Source of the DNA: Paenibacillus koleovorans NBRC 103111
GTDB taxonomy: Bacteria > Bacillota > Bacilli > Paenibacillales > NBRC-103111
Direction of reading: 5' to 3'
Length of the DNA: 64,000 nucleotides
Assembly (NCBI RefSeq): GCF_004000845.1
Contig: NZ_BIMA01000029.1
Location: 1 to 64,000 of the forward strand
Part shown: positions 1 through 9,124 of the stretch, piece by piece
Layout of the letters: every line of letters starts with the position of its first letter
Position numbering within the stretch: position 1 is the first letter of the stretch
The notes under the pieces: model-generated
What the model was told of the DNA's origin: nothing
The model's input: the letters and a program-made list of their open reading frames with translations, nothing else
Database searches by the model: none
Translations under genes and position numbers: made by a program

Positions 1-199
1 AGTCCGACTTTTTCGGATTACGGGGCGGGAGTGTCGTGCGGACAAGCAGGGAGCGAGCGATGAAGGAGCGGTAGATGCAGCCCCAGTCGGCCGATCGCCC
101 AGTAGCCTTGTTCTGCTGCTCTGCAGTCCAAATACCCCAGTAAGTCAGGAAACCCCTGACGCTTCAATACGGTGAAGAACTTCAACTTTCTTATCTGTT
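1..199. other. Intergenic stretch at the window edge with dispersed-repeat-like sequence
   Basis: No gene is supported here. The first bases (AGTCCGACTTTTTCGGATT) and the CTGCAGTCC at about 122-130 resemble the AGTCCGATTT/AAATCGGACT arms found at 20473-20610, so this may be another copy of the same intergenic repeat family. The similarity was judged by eye only. Confidence 0.3.
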
Positions 200-220
200 A
201 AAAAAACCGGCGTCAGCCGG
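200..220 (-). terminator. Rho-independent terminator of the AraC/sensor gene
   Basis: On the minus strand the sequence reads CCGGC-TGAC-GCCGG followed by seven T. The stem overlaps the stop codon of the gene that ends at 213. The stem is short (5 bp) but GC-pure and the U-run is long. Confidence 0.6.
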
Positions 221-2483
221 GGTCAAGTGAGGTGATCGAAATTGCGCGAAGCCGATATTCGCTTGGCGTCGTACCTGTCATTTTTTTGAAAATGCGGTTG
301 AACGAGTTAATATTTTGATACCCGACGCTTGTCGCCGCTTCCTGGATTTTGGCGCCGGGCTGCGCGAGCAGCGGCAGCACATGGCGGATCCGGACCGAAT
401 TGACATAATCGACGAAATAGACCCCGATCTTCTCTTTGAAATAGGTCGACAAGTAGCTCCGCGACAAGTTCAGCTTATCGGCGAGCATTTCGAGAGAGAT
501 GACGGACACATAATGGGCCTCGATATAGTCGCTGATGAAGGCGATGACGGGATCCCGTTTGATCCGATGCATGTCGTGCAAAGCGGCAGCGGCGCTCAGC
601 AAGTCATGGAACCATTGCAGCAGCTGCTCGTATGTATGGCATTCGTCGAGCGCGGCTCGAATGGCGCGCAGCTCCTTCGGGATAGAGCCGAGGCGCGAAC
701 AGCCGGCGTCGATTTTGGCGGCAAGGCTGTCGGCTAAGGCGACTATTTGCGCATGCGAGGCATGCCGTCTTTTCATCGACTGAATCGTTTTCTCGACTAT
801 GCCAAAAGCCGCTTCGATATGGCCATCCGCCAAGTTTCGCTCGAACGCCTCCTCATGATCCAGAATGTAAATCATTTGTGGCTCGGCCGCAGGCATCGGC
901 TCGACTAGAATTTGACCGGGATGATCGAATGTGCGCAGCTTGAGCAGAGCGACGGCCGATTCATACGCTTCGGTCAAATCGTCGGTTTCCGCTCGCCCGG
1001 AGCCGATCCCGGTCGTCAGGAAGCAATACTTCCGTTCATTTCTCATCATGGCTTCGATCCGATCGATTGCGGCGCGTACTTGATCGTCCTGCGTCTCGCC
1101 GAACAACACCGTGATAATCAACTGCCTCTCAATCTGACAGGACAGCATTTCACGAAAATCCGCCTTCAGCAATTGATCGATGATCTCTTTGATGTAAGGA
1201 GTGGCGCGTTCTTTGGCATAATCAAGCTCGGCTAGAAAGCCCGGCATGTAGTGGACTTGGAACAGCAATATCCGGAATGGCTTCCGCTCCTTCTGGATAT
1301 CCCAGAACCGGCTGAGTCCGTTGCTCGTTCTTTTAAACACGTCTATAACCGCATAGTGCTGCAAAATGGAGTTTTTGGCCTTCAGATCATGGGTGATATC
1401 CCGGTTGAACTGGACTATTTGTTTCACGGTCTCTTGAATTTCCGAAAATTCTTTGATTCGGGACAAAGGCTTCTCGCAGGAGCCTTGTTGCCTGAGCGTC
1501 TCGATCATCCGTTTCACTGGCGATTGCAGGCGGAACGCAAAGACGAACGACATCAATACGCTGATCAGCGCGATGAGCGCCAGGATTGCGAAGAACGAAC
1601 TGATCCACCGCGTTTTGGCGGCGATGGTGGCGTCGGTAATCGTCGTGGAGTAGGTGAATTCAGTGTAGGAGCCCTGCTTTTGGAACAGATATTCGCCTTT
1701 GGCCGGCTCGGCTGTGCCGCTTGAATCGCCCGTCCCTTCCTTGAGCTTGGCGTTTACCGGACTGTAGATCAATAGGCCCCGAGAATCGCGGATATAGAAA
1801 TTATCGTTAATCGATTGGAAGAACGAATTGTACATTTGATCCGCATCGACAAGGGCAACCATGAAGAAATCGGGGATCTGCTTATTCCGAATGACGATGG
1901 GCATCTGTCGAAACCGGGAGATTTCGGCGCCGCTGCCGTCGTGCTCCGAGTAGGTCGCCGTCTGGAGATAGTTAGTCGTTTCTTTCTGCTCAAGCAGGGA
2001 GTTCCAGTAAACGGTTGGTTTGTCCGCATGGTATAAGAAGCGGGTGAAATAGTTCCCGTAAGAAGTGCCTCTGGATTTGTCGAGCGTCAGGCCGCTCTTC
2101 CCGAAGTGAAGAATGAGGTTTTCGATGCGCAAGGAGGAATTGTTCAGAAACTGCTGGATGGCGATTCGCGTTTCCATGGCCACGGGGTAGGAGAGGTTCT
2201 CCCTGTTCAGCGACTGGATGTCCAAGCCCATGGAGAACGTGAGCACGGAGTCGGTAATGAGCTGAAACTGCTTCTCATAGTCGTCGGTGGCGGAGGTGAG
2301 AATCAGATTGTTGTACTGGATCACTTCGTCTTTCACGCGATCGCTGAAGAACAAGGCGGAGAATAAAGTGAATGAGCAGAACAAGAGGATAATGACAGCG
2401 AAGCTGCTCAGGAACCAGGCGAACAGCGTGTACGGCCGTCTTCTCCATACGGTTCTGCGAATAGGCTCGAACCAGGATATCAT
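213..2483 (-). CDS. Membrane-anchored AraC-family regulator with an extracellular sensor domain
   Basis: This 756-residue protein has a membrane helix at about 20-46, an extracellular region of roughly 245 residues, a second helix at about 293-317, a cytoplasmic linker and a C-terminal AraC HTH from about residue 645 (LNLSRSYLSTYFKEKIG, then the FNRIFKKMTG helix). This one-component layout is typical of Paenibacillaceae regulators that sense a sugar outside the cell and control a neighbouring uptake or hydrolase operon. No such operon is in view; it may lie beyond the window edge downstream. The start is set by GGGAGGA six bases before ATG. A terminator overlaps the stop. The family call is firm; the ligand is unknown. 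Confidence 0.9.
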   Translation of the reverse strand: MISWFEPIRRTVWRRRPYTLFAWFLSSFAVIILLFCSFTLFSALFFSDRVKDEVIQYNNLILTSATDDYEKQFQLITDSVLTFSMGLDIQSLNRENLSYPVAMETRIAIQQFLNNSSLRIENLILHFGKSGLTLDKSRGTSYGNYFTRFLYHADKPTVYWNSLLEQKETTNYLQTATYSEHDGSGAEISRFRQMPIVIRNKQIPDFFMVALVDADQMYNSFFQSINDNFYIRDSRGLLIYSPVNAKLKEGTGDSSGTAEPAKGEYLFQKQGSYTEFTYSTTITDATIAAKTRWISSFFAILALIALISVLMSFVFAFRLQSPVKRMIETLRQQGSCEKPLSRIKEFSEIQETVKQIVQFNRDITHDLKAKNSILQHYAVIDVFKRTSNGLSRFWDIQKERKPFRILLFQVHYMPGFLAELDYAKERATPYIKEIIDQLLKADFREMLSCQIERQLIITVLFGETQDDQVRAAIDRIEAMMRNERKYCFLTTGIGSGRAETDDLTEAYESAVALLKLRTFDHPGQILVEPMPAAEPQMIYILDHEEAFERNLADGHIEAAFGIVEKTIQSMKRRHASHAQIVALADSLAAKIDAGCSRLGSIPKELRAIRAALDECHTYEQLLQWFHDLLSAAAALHDMHRIKRDPVIAFISDYIEAHYVSVISLEMLADKLNLSRSYLSTYFKEKIGVYFVDYVNSVRIRHVLPLLAQPGAKIQEAATSVGYQNINSFNRIFKKMTGTTPSEYRLRAISITSLDPG

Positions 2484-2828
2484 CGCAGTCCTCCCATTCT
2501 TCGTATCATTGCTTTCCTATTTAGTATAACAAGTCATATCCGGTGTTCAATATGAAAATGAAGCGGTGTAGAAGTGGGAGCAGGGCTAGCCCAAAAAGAG
2601 ACCCACGGCAACGGGCCGCAGGTCTTAAGGTGATGCTATATTAAAAAGGGGGTCATGGATAAGTATAGGCGATCAACATTAAAGCAAGATGAAAACAACA
2701 TTTCAAAAATATTACATTTTAAAACAAGCGTATGACAGCCATGGTTTGCGCCCGCCGGTGGAAGGCAACACTAGATCCAGAAGCAACTTTACGATCCGCA
2801 TCTAGGTCTCAACTGGAGGGTGCAGCCT
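2484..2828. other. Intergenic region between divergent genes
   Basis: 345 bases without a gene. It holds the promoter of the minus-strand regulator (2523-2550) and a small hairpin at 2600-2624 (GACC-CA-CGGC, loop, GCCG-CA-GGTC), which has no U-run and no assigned role. The AT-rich part at 2630-2730 probably carries the promoter of the penicillin-binding protein gene, but no clear -35/-10 pair could be chosen. Confidence 0.5.
2523..2550 (-). promoter_or_regulatory. Putative sigma-A promoter of the AraC/sensor gene
   Basis: On the minus strand TTGAAC (2550-2545) and TATACT (2528-2523) are separated by 16 bases, about 40 bases before the start codon at 2483. Match judged by eye. Confidence 0.45.
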
Positions 2829-4718
2829 GTGAACCATTCCGAGAACCCCAACGTCTTGTCGCTCCACCGCCGCGTCTTGTTCGGCTTGCTCGTCATTGCC
2901 GTGATGTTCGCTTTCCTCTTATGGAAGCTCATGCGCATTCAAGTGCTCGACACGGGCAGCTACACTGCTCACGAGGTCGATCTTGTGCGGGACTCGGTGG
3001 CGCAACGAGAGACGGGCATCGAGCTGGACAGCGGACGAGGCCAATTTTATGACCGGAACGGCATGCCGATCACCGGCCAAATCGTGAAGGCGCTCGTCGT
3101 ATTCCCGCTGAAGCCGATGCTGAGCGGTCGAGAGGGCGATGTGGCCAAGCTGCTGCGGGTGATCGGCACGGACCAGAAAACGTGGGAGTCGTTCTACCAC
3201 GGATTGCGCCAGCCCCGCATCTGGGGCGACGGGTTGTCCGGTCAGCCGAAGCCGCTCACCGAGGCGCAGGCGGAGCAAATTACGGCGCTGCAGCTGCCCG
3301 GGGTCAAGGTGTTCGAAACCATGCGCCGCTACCCGGCCGATGCCGTGGCGAAGCAGCTCATCGGCTATGTCGGCGAGAATCCGCAGCGCATCGCAACGAT
3401 GTTCGCCCGGGAGCTGGAGAACGGCCAACTGTCGATCACGAGCCGGATCGGCGTCGCCGGGTTGGAGAAGACGCTGGAGTCGTACCTGCAGGGGATCGGC
3501 CATACGTCGATCAGCCAGTTCACCGACGCCGAGTCGAGACCGCTGCCCGGCATGGAGTCCCGGCTCGTAACGCCGGACAATCCGTACTATCCGCTGCAGG
3601 CGAGGACGACGCTCGACTTGCCGCTGCAGCGGCAAGTCGAGGCCGTCCTCGATCGGCTGCGGGTTCGCGAGGGCGCGGTCGTCGTGCTCGACGCTTCCAA
3701 TGCGGACGTGCTGGCGATGGCCAGCCGGCCCGATTACGACCCGGGCCGGGTCGACCCGTCCGGCACGGGGTGGAGCAACCGGGCGCTGAAGGCGTTCGCG
3801 CCAGGCTCGATCTTCAAGACCGTCGTCGCGGCTGCGGCGCTGGAGGAAGGCGTCTTGAAGCCGGGCGAGCGGTTTCATTGCAGCGGCTCGTTGGGCAAAT
3901 ACGGCTTCACCTGCTGGCTGAAGCAAGGCCATGGCGATATAACGCTGCAGGAAGCGTTCGCGGTCAGCTGCAACGTGACGTTCGCCAAGGTGGCGCAGCG
4001 GTTGACGGGCAGTCAGCTGCAGCAATACGCCGAGAAGCTCGGGCTTGACCGCAAGGTCGGCTGGTCCGAGGGACCGGGCGCCAAAGCGGACGGCGGCAGC
4101 AAGGGCGGCAGCAAGGGCAGCAGCAGCGGCGAGCGCCAAGCCTGGAGCCAGTTCGACGCCGAGGAGCAAGGGCAAATATTCGACGGCCGCCAGCCGTCCG
4201 AAGACGAGGGCGTTCGCGTGCAAACCGCGATAGGCCAACGCGACGTGCTCGTCTCGCCGCTCCAGGCGGCCAATCTCGTCGTGACGCTGCTGAACCGGGG
4301 AGTGGTGCATCAGCCGCGCGCCGTGACGAGCATCCAGTTCCGCAGCGGATCGGCGGCGGCCGAGTTCCCGGAGCGGGTGCTCCTGCCGCGGGGGGACGGC
4401 ATCTCCGCCTCGACCGCCAAGAAGCTGACGGGCTGGATGCAGGACGTCGTCCGCGACGGCACCGGCAAAGCGCTGCAGCAGGCGAAATGGCCGCTTGCCG
4501 GCAAATCGGGCACGGCGGAGGTGACCGCGGGCGGCAAACCGGCGGTCAACCAGTGGTTCATCGGCTACGGCCCCGCCGACAAACCCCGCTACGCGGTCGC
4601 CGTTGTCGTGCCGCATGCGAACGACCGCGAAGGCGGCCTCGCGATCGCCGCCTTCCGCGACGTCATGGACGCGCTGGCGGAACGCGAACAAGCTTCCGCA
4701 CCTCCGGCGGCGAAATAA
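2829..4718 (+). CDS. Class B penicillin-binding protein (D,D-transpeptidase, PBP2/SpoVD-like)
   Basis: A peptidoglycan cross-linking transpeptidase anchored by one N-terminal membrane helix (about residues 15-35). Dimerisation-domain sequence (IELDSGRGQFYDRNG) comes first. The catalytic motifs are S327-I-F-K330, S380-C-N382 and K559-S-G-T-A-E. I prefer GTG at 2829 over GTG at 2820, because AGGAGG-like CTGGAGGG ends at 2820 and gives a 9-base gap to the later codon; this yields 629 residues. There is no C-terminal PASTA domain, unlike SpoVD. A Gly/Ser/Lys-rich insert (about residues 419-435) lies between the SxN and KSG motifs. A sporulation or vegetative septal/elongation role cannot be decided. 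Confidence 0.9.
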   Translation: MNHSENPNVLSLHRRVLFGLLVIAVMFAFLLWKLMRIQVLDTGSYTAHEVDLVRDSVAQRETGIELDSGRGQFYDRNGMPITGQIVKALVVFPLKPMLSGREGDVAKLLRVIGTDQKTWESFYHGLRQPRIWGDGLSGQPKPLTEAQAEQITALQLPGVKVFETMRRYPADAVAKQLIGYVGENPQRIATMFARELENGQLSITSRIGVAGLEKTLESYLQGIGHTSISQFTDAESRPLPGMESRLVTPDNPYYPLQARTTLDLPLQRQVEAVLDRLRVREGAVVVLDASNADVLAMASRPDYDPGRVDPSGTGWSNRALKAFAPGSIFKTVVAAAALEEGVLKPGERFHCSGSLGKYGFTCWLKQGHGDITLQEAFAVSCNVTFAKVAQRLTGSQLQQYAEKLGLDRKVGWSEGPGAKADGGSKGGSKGSSSGERQAWSQFDAEEQGQIFDGRQPSEDEGVRVQTAIGQRDVLVSPLQAANLVVTLLNRGVVHQPRAVTSIQFRSGSAAAEFPERVLLPRGDGISASTAKKLTGWMQDVVRDGTGKALQQAKWPLAGKSGTAEVTAGGKPAVNQWFIGYGPADKPRYAVAVVVPHANDREGGLAIAAFRDVMDALAEREQASAPPAAK

Positions 4719-4871
4719 AAGGACGGGCTCCCTGACATTTATCCCATATATAAGCGGATGTCTTGGGACAAACAAACAAGAGAAGCGCCTGTTTCCCGAA
4801 TATCGTATAGCAAGGCTTATGCAACGGAAGCGCTGCTTTCCGCCTAATCTTGCTGTACAGGAGGGGAACTC

Positions 4872-5768
4872 ATGGAAGAAGCCACGAACGGGATCGGCGA
4901 AGCGCAAGCCGGTTCGACCGGAAACGCCGGCGCATCGGCCGCTGCAGCCGCAACGGAAGGAGCGCGGGTAGATCAAGCGGGGGAAGCTCCCGCAGCGCAG
5001 GATCAGCCGGCCGATCTCACGGCGGTTCAACCCGGCGGGGAGGGATCGGAGGGAGTTCAGACCGAGCTGCATCTGAACAGCATGCTGCTCGGCAGCAGGA
5101 AAGGTTCGATTTCCCGTCAAGTCGCGAGCAAGTGGGTGAAGACATCCGTCCTTCGCCAAGACGCGCGCATTGCGAAGCATATTCCTGACACTCGTATTTT
5201 CTCCGCGGGCGATCTGTCCGCTATGTTGAATGCTTACGGCAAAGTCGTCGTCAAGCCGGTTGTCGGGACGGGAGGCGTCGGCGTGATCATGATCGATAAG
5301 TCCGGCGACGGTTATCTCATGCGGCACAAGAGCCGGCATCGCCGCTTCGCCAAATTCGAAGGGCTGGTAGCCGCGCTCAAACGAATCAAACGCAGGCGCC
5401 GGTACTTGATCCAGCGAGGCATCTCGCTCGCGACAATCGGCGGCCGCCCGATCGATTACCGGGTGAAGATGGTGAAACAGCGGAAGAGCTGGAAAACGAC
5501 AGCCATGGTCGGTCGCTTGGCCAGGCCCGGCTTGTTCGTCACCAACCTGTGCCGCGGGGGGACGCTGCTGCCTTCTTCCGTGGGCATCAGCCGCTCGCTG
5601 CCAAGCTCGTCCGTCCGGGCCAAGAAGCAAGAGATGCGCCAGCTGACGCGGCTCTGCATAGCATCGCTGGAGCGGGCGTTCCCGAATGTCGGGCAGCTCG
5701 GCTTCGACTATGGCATCGACCGCAGCGGCATGATTTGGATATTCGAAGTGAATACGCGGCCTCACTAG
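4872..5768 (+). CDS. YheC/YheD-family ATP-grasp protein (spore coat associated)
   Basis: This 298-residue protein has a low-complexity Ala/Gly/Gln-rich N-terminal 80 residues followed by the YheC/YheD domain. Recognisable ATP-grasp elements are VVVKPVVGTGGVGV, the YLIQRGI segment, the PIDYRVKM strand and the C-terminal FDYGIDRSGMIWIFEVNTRP, where the acidic and Asn residues should bind Mg-ATP. The protein ends right after NTRPH, as short members often do. AGGAGGGG lies 8 bases before ATG, and a terminator follows at 5806. The family is known from Bacillus spore coats; substrate and product are unknown. Confidence 0.85.
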   Translation: MEEATNGIGEAQAGSTGNAGASAAAAATEGARVDQAGEAPAAQDQPADLTAVQPGGEGSEGVQTELHLNSMLLGSRKGSISRQVASKWVKTSVLRQDARIAKHIPDTRIFSAGDLSAMLNAYGKVVVKPVVGTGGVGVIMIDKSGDGYLMRHKSRHRRFAKFEGLVAALKRIKRRRRYLIQRGISLATIGGRPIDYRVKMVKQRKSWKTTAMVGRLARPGLFVTNLCRGGTLLPSSVGISRSLPSSSVRAKKQEMRQLTRLCIASLERAFPNVGQLGFDYGIDRSGMIWIFEVNTRPH

Positions 5769-5805
5769 CGTAAGAGTAATCAGGGCATTCGTTTCCCTGC
5801 ATGCG

Positions 5806-5840
5806 AGCCTTCTCGGAAGATGTTCCGGGAAGGCTTTTTT
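5806..5840 (+). terminator. Rho-independent terminator after the YheC/D gene
   Basis: AGCCTTC-T-CGGAA, loop GATG, TTCCG-G-GAAGGCT, then a run of T. The long paired stem with T5-6 makes this a strong terminator. Confidence 0.85.
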
Positions 5841-5952
5841 CAAGGGACCCATGCTAACACAATTTATCGTTTTCCTAACATTATTTTCAGAAGTTTGGCT
5901 TTTCCTCGCTCCGAATGAAAGAGCTGCCTTCCAGGTCCGTCCTTTTCCTTGT

Positions 5953-5958
5953 TATAAT
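5953..5958 (+). promoter_or_regulatory. -10 box (TATAAT) before the response regulator gene
   Basis: A perfect TATAAT lies 53 bases before the start codon at 6012. A -35 at the expected spacing is poor (TTCCAG with an 18-base spacer), so activation may be needed. Confidence 0.4.
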
Positions 5959-6011
5959 GGGCTAAAATCCAATCGCACTTGCTTTCATGAGCGAAAGGGG
6001 AGAATCGGATC

Positions 6012-6806
6012 ATGTATCGGGTACTTATAGCAGATGACGAACCGTATATCCGAGATCGGCTAGCCAATCATATGCCTTGGAGTGAATTCGGATTCGAGGT
6101 TGTAGGCAGCACCGAGAGCGGCGAGCAGGCGCTCGAGCTGTTTCTATCCGCAAAGCCTCATGCTCTGCTCACCGATATCCTCATGCCCGGTATGAACGGC
6201 TTGCAGCTGATCCAAGCGATCAAGGAGCATGAGCCGGCAACCAAGCTGCTGGTCATGAGCGCATATGATGATTTCAAATATGCGCAGCAAGCGATCCGCC
6301 TCGGTGTGAAGGGATATTTGCTCAAGCCGATCATTCGCGACGAATTCGTCGAGCTGGTGCGATCGGTAGCGGAGGAGCTCCAGCGGGAATTGCCGAGCCT
6401 TGGCCGATTGTCGTCGTCCACCGATGGCGATGGGCAGGAGCCCCCGAAGAAACCGGGCAATGCATACATCCTCGCAGCTAAACGCTATATCGAAGAGCAT
6501 TATGAAGAGAAGCTGAAGCTCGAAGATGTAGCGCAGTTCCTCTATATGAATCCCAATTACTTCAGCTCGGTCTTCAAACGCGAGATGGGGCTAAGCTTCG
6601 TCGATTATGTGAATGAGCTCCGCATCCGCAAGTCGATGCACTTGCTGCTGGACACGGATGAGAAAGTATTCGAGGTGTCCATCCAGGTCGGGTACAACAA
6701 TTTCTCCTATTTCAACAAGCTGTTCAAACGGATGAACGGCGTGACTCCTCAAGCATATCGGGAGCAAGGCCGCCGGAGCGGCAAATGGCCGGGTGCTTCT
6801 TCGTGA
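6012..6806 (+). CDS. Two-component response regulator, REC plus AraC-type HTH (YesN-like)
   Basis: A 264-residue cytoplasmic regulator. The receiver domain (1-125) has the acidic pair in IADDEPY, phospho-acceptor D55 (LLTDILMPGMNG) and conserved K106 in LLKPI. A short linker leads to a double-helix AraC DNA-binding domain (about 155-255). It is unusually compact: family members of the YesN type often have about 500 residues with a long middle domain. It overlaps the sensor kinase gene by TGATG, so the two are translationally coupled, and they probably control the ABC importer genes that follow. Confidence 0.93.
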   Translation: MYRVLIADDEPYIRDRLANHMPWSEFGFEVVGSTESGEQALELFLSAKPHALLTDILMPGMNGLQLIQAIKEHEPATKLLVMSAYDDFKYAQQAIRLGVKGYLLKPIIRDEFVELVRSVAEELQRELPSLGRLSSSTDGDGQEPPKKPGNAYILAAKRYIEEHYEEKLKLEDVAQFLYMNPNYFSSVFKREMGLSFVDYVNELRIRKSMHLLLDTDEKVFEVSIQVGYNNFSYFNKLFKRMNGVTPQAYREQGRRSGKWPGASS

Positions 6807-9124
6807 TGAAGCGCGGAGCGATCAAATTCACGCATTTCTTGATGCTGTTCTCCCTCAGCGTAACGATGATTTTGCTGCTGGTGATCGGGACGGTGCTCTA
6901 TAGCAAGACCAAACATATTTTGCTGGAAAAAATCGATCTGATCCATTCCATGAAGCTGAACCAAGCTTCGGCGGATGTGCGGAAGCAATTTGAGGATCTC
7001 TACCGATCGTTCGACGGCTTTCGCAACCATGAGCTGCTGATCGGCACAGTCCGCAGGCTGACAGAGGAAGGAACCTCAGCTTACGAGCTCCACACATTGA
7101 CGAAAAGCCTGCAGACGTCGATTACTAATTTCAAAATCGGAAACGCTTTCATAGATCATGTGATGGTCATGACGGAGCGGCAGCAATACAGCTCCAATTT
7201 GAAGTATCTGAAATATTTTCTGGATGGGAATCGGTTACCGCTGAAGCTGGAGCAGGATCAAATCGTGTTCGTGCCGGCTGGCAGGTCCTATTCGTTGTTT
7301 CAAATGGAGCGGAGCGCAATCAACAATCGATTGTTGATCGAGCTGATGGACTCGCTGGATCAGTCGATGTACTTTCTGTGCCGGTTGAACGATGCGGCAG
7401 GCGAGCAAATCGCTTTGATGTTCATGCAGCTCAGTCCAAGTGCCTTAAAAGAGCAAATCCCGTATGCGAACTCGCTCGCTATTATCGGGGGGGACGGAAG
7501 CGTGCTCTACCGTGGGGACGAGGTGGACGAGGAACTGCCGCATCAGCTGCAAGGGAGCGCGATCGGTGCGGAGTCCGTCTCGCTGAAGGGAGATCGGTAC
7601 GAGCTCAGGCCGATCGGCTTCAACGGCTTCCAGCTCTTGTTCGTGGAGCCGGAGCTTGATTTTCACAGCAAGCAAATTCGGATCATCGCCTGGTATTCGG
7701 TGCTTACGCTCTTCGGGAGCGCCTTGCTGTCCTTCATCTATTCCCGGTGGATCGGCACGAACATTTTGCTCCCCGTCCATGGGCTCATACGCTGGATTCG
7801 CAGATTCGAGAAGCTGGAGGACCGCTGGGAGGCCGGCACCGGACAGCAAGTCAATACACGAATAACCACAATGAGGGAGCGATTTTTGGTTTATTTTCTA
7901 TTGACGATCTTGCTCCCGATTGTTCTGTTCGTCACCCTGTTCTACGTCCAGTCCACGAGAGTCGTGTCCAGAGAAGTGCAGCAGACGTATTACGCGCTGT
8001 TCGAGAAGTCCGCCCATCGGCTTGAGCTGTTTGTGAAGCAGAAGGAGATGGCACTCACCTGGCTGGCGTACAATTCTTGGGTAGCCGAGTTCGTGGAGAC
8101 ACCGGAGGTGCCCAACAATCGGGAGAAAATGGACGATTTGCTGTTCACCGGCACCTTCTCCTCGCTCCATGAGGACGCTGTGAGCTTGTATGACGTGAAC
8201 AATCAACTGATCTATACGAACAGGCATAAGCAGGCCCCGCGAATGGCTCCTGCCCTTTACGAGAGCATGACCACTTCGCGCAAAAGCTTGCACTACTGGC
8301 TTCCGCCCGTCGAGACCGGTTCGTCTACGCTCAGCCTGGGCATGCCTGTTGTGAGTATCCAGCTTTCGTCCCAACCGCTCGGTTTTCTGAAGACCGATGT
8401 GAGCGGCGTATTCTTCTCCAATTTGTATGCGGAGCTGAACGGCACAGGCAGCGAGGCGTTCGTCGTCGATCAGGAAGGCAGAATTCTCTCGCATCCGGAG
8501 GTGGAGAAGGTAGGACAAATGTCCAGCCTGCCCGCAGCTCCCGGTGAGTTGAACAGACTCAAGCTGAGCGATCTTTCGACTTCCTATTTCGCAATCAAGG
8601 TGGGCAGCGTCCCCTGGTACCTAGTCGCTTTATTCGACGCCTCGAATGTACGGGATCAGGCGATGGGCTTGATTTACGACGACATCTACCTCTTTATCAT
8701 CATTTTCCTGCTCATCCTCCTGTTCTCTTACCTCATGTCCCAATATATGATCCGGCCGCTCTCATCGCTGCAGCTGAAGGTGGCCGGTATGGCCCAAGAG
8801 CAGGTTGGGTGGGTCACGCCGAACGACCGTTACGTGATCGACGAGGTCGAGCAGCTGAGAGGCTCCTTCAATAGGCTGATAGAACGGATCGAGCAATTGG
8901 TAGAGGAGAAGCTGATGGATCAAAATGAACGGCTCCTGCTGGAATTCGAGAAGAAAGAGACGCAGCTGGAGGCGCTGCAGGCCCAAATCAACCCTCATTT
9001 CCTTCACAATACGCTGGAGATTGTCATGTACATGATCGAGGAGGGCGAGCGGGAAAATGCCGTCAATATGATCGGACTGCTCAGCCGATTGTTCCGGTAT
9101 GCCATGGGATGGAAAGCCAGATGA
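6806..9124 (+). CDS. Sensor histidine kinase, N-terminal part (frameshifted), with two tandem sensor modules
   Basis: A YesM-type kinase. I choose ATG at 6806, within TGATG at the end of the regulator gene. Module one has helices at about 10-30 and 300-320 around an extracellular domain. Then, instead of HAMP and kinase, comes a second helix (about 367-388), a second extracellular dCache-like domain, a helix (about 630-655), HAMP, a coiled coil and the His_kinase motif QINPHFLHNTLE with the phospho-acceptor His. The frame ends at 9124 in the middle of the kinase region, right after LSRLFRYAM. The rest continues in the -1 frame from about 9100. A single missing G near 9110 explains this: restored, it reads YAMGWESQMTSLREE. 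Confidence 0.85.
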   Translation: MKRGAIKFTHFLMLFSLSVTMILLLVIGTVLYSKTKHILLEKIDLIHSMKLNQASADVRKQFEDLYRSFDGFRNHELLIGTVRRLTEEGTSAYELHTLTKSLQTSITNFKIGNAFIDHVMVMTERQQYSSNLKYLKYFLDGNRLPLKLEQDQIVFVPAGRSYSLFQMERSAINNRLLIELMDSLDQSMYFLCRLNDAAGEQIALMFMQLSPSALKEQIPYANSLAIIGGDGSVLYRGDEVDEELPHQLQGSAIGAESVSLKGDRYELRPIGFNGFQLLFVEPELDFHSKQIRIIAWYSVLTLFGSALLSFIYSRWIGTNILLPVHGLIRWIRRFEKLEDRWEAGTGQQVNTRITTMRERFLVYFLLTILLPIVLFVTLFYVQSTRVVSREVQQTYYALFEKSAHRLELFVKQKEMALTWLAYNSWVAEFVETPEVPNNREKMDDLLFTGTFSSLHEDAVSLYDVNNQLIYTNRHKQAPRMAPALYESMTTSRKSLHYWLPPVETGSSTLSLGMPVVSIQLSSQPLGFLKTDVSGVFFSNLYAELNGTGSEAFVVDQEGRILSHPEVEKVGQMSSLPAAPGELNRLKLSDLSTSYFAIKVGSVPWYLVALFDASNVRDQAMGLIYDDIYLFIIIFLLILLFSYLMSQYMIRPLSSLQLKVAGMAQEQVGWVTPNDRYVIDEVEQLRGSFNRLIERIEQLVEEKLMDQNERLLLEFEKKETQLEALQAQINPHFLHNTLEIVMYMIEEGERENAVNMIGLLSRLFRYAMGWKAR

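Noticed and set aside
2919-5852. A 977-codon open frame on the minus strand opposite the penicillin-binding protein and YheC/D genes
   Set aside because: It mirrors two genes with clear catalytic motifs, is Arg/Leu/His-rich like typical antisense shadows of GC-rich coding DNA, and has no domain.
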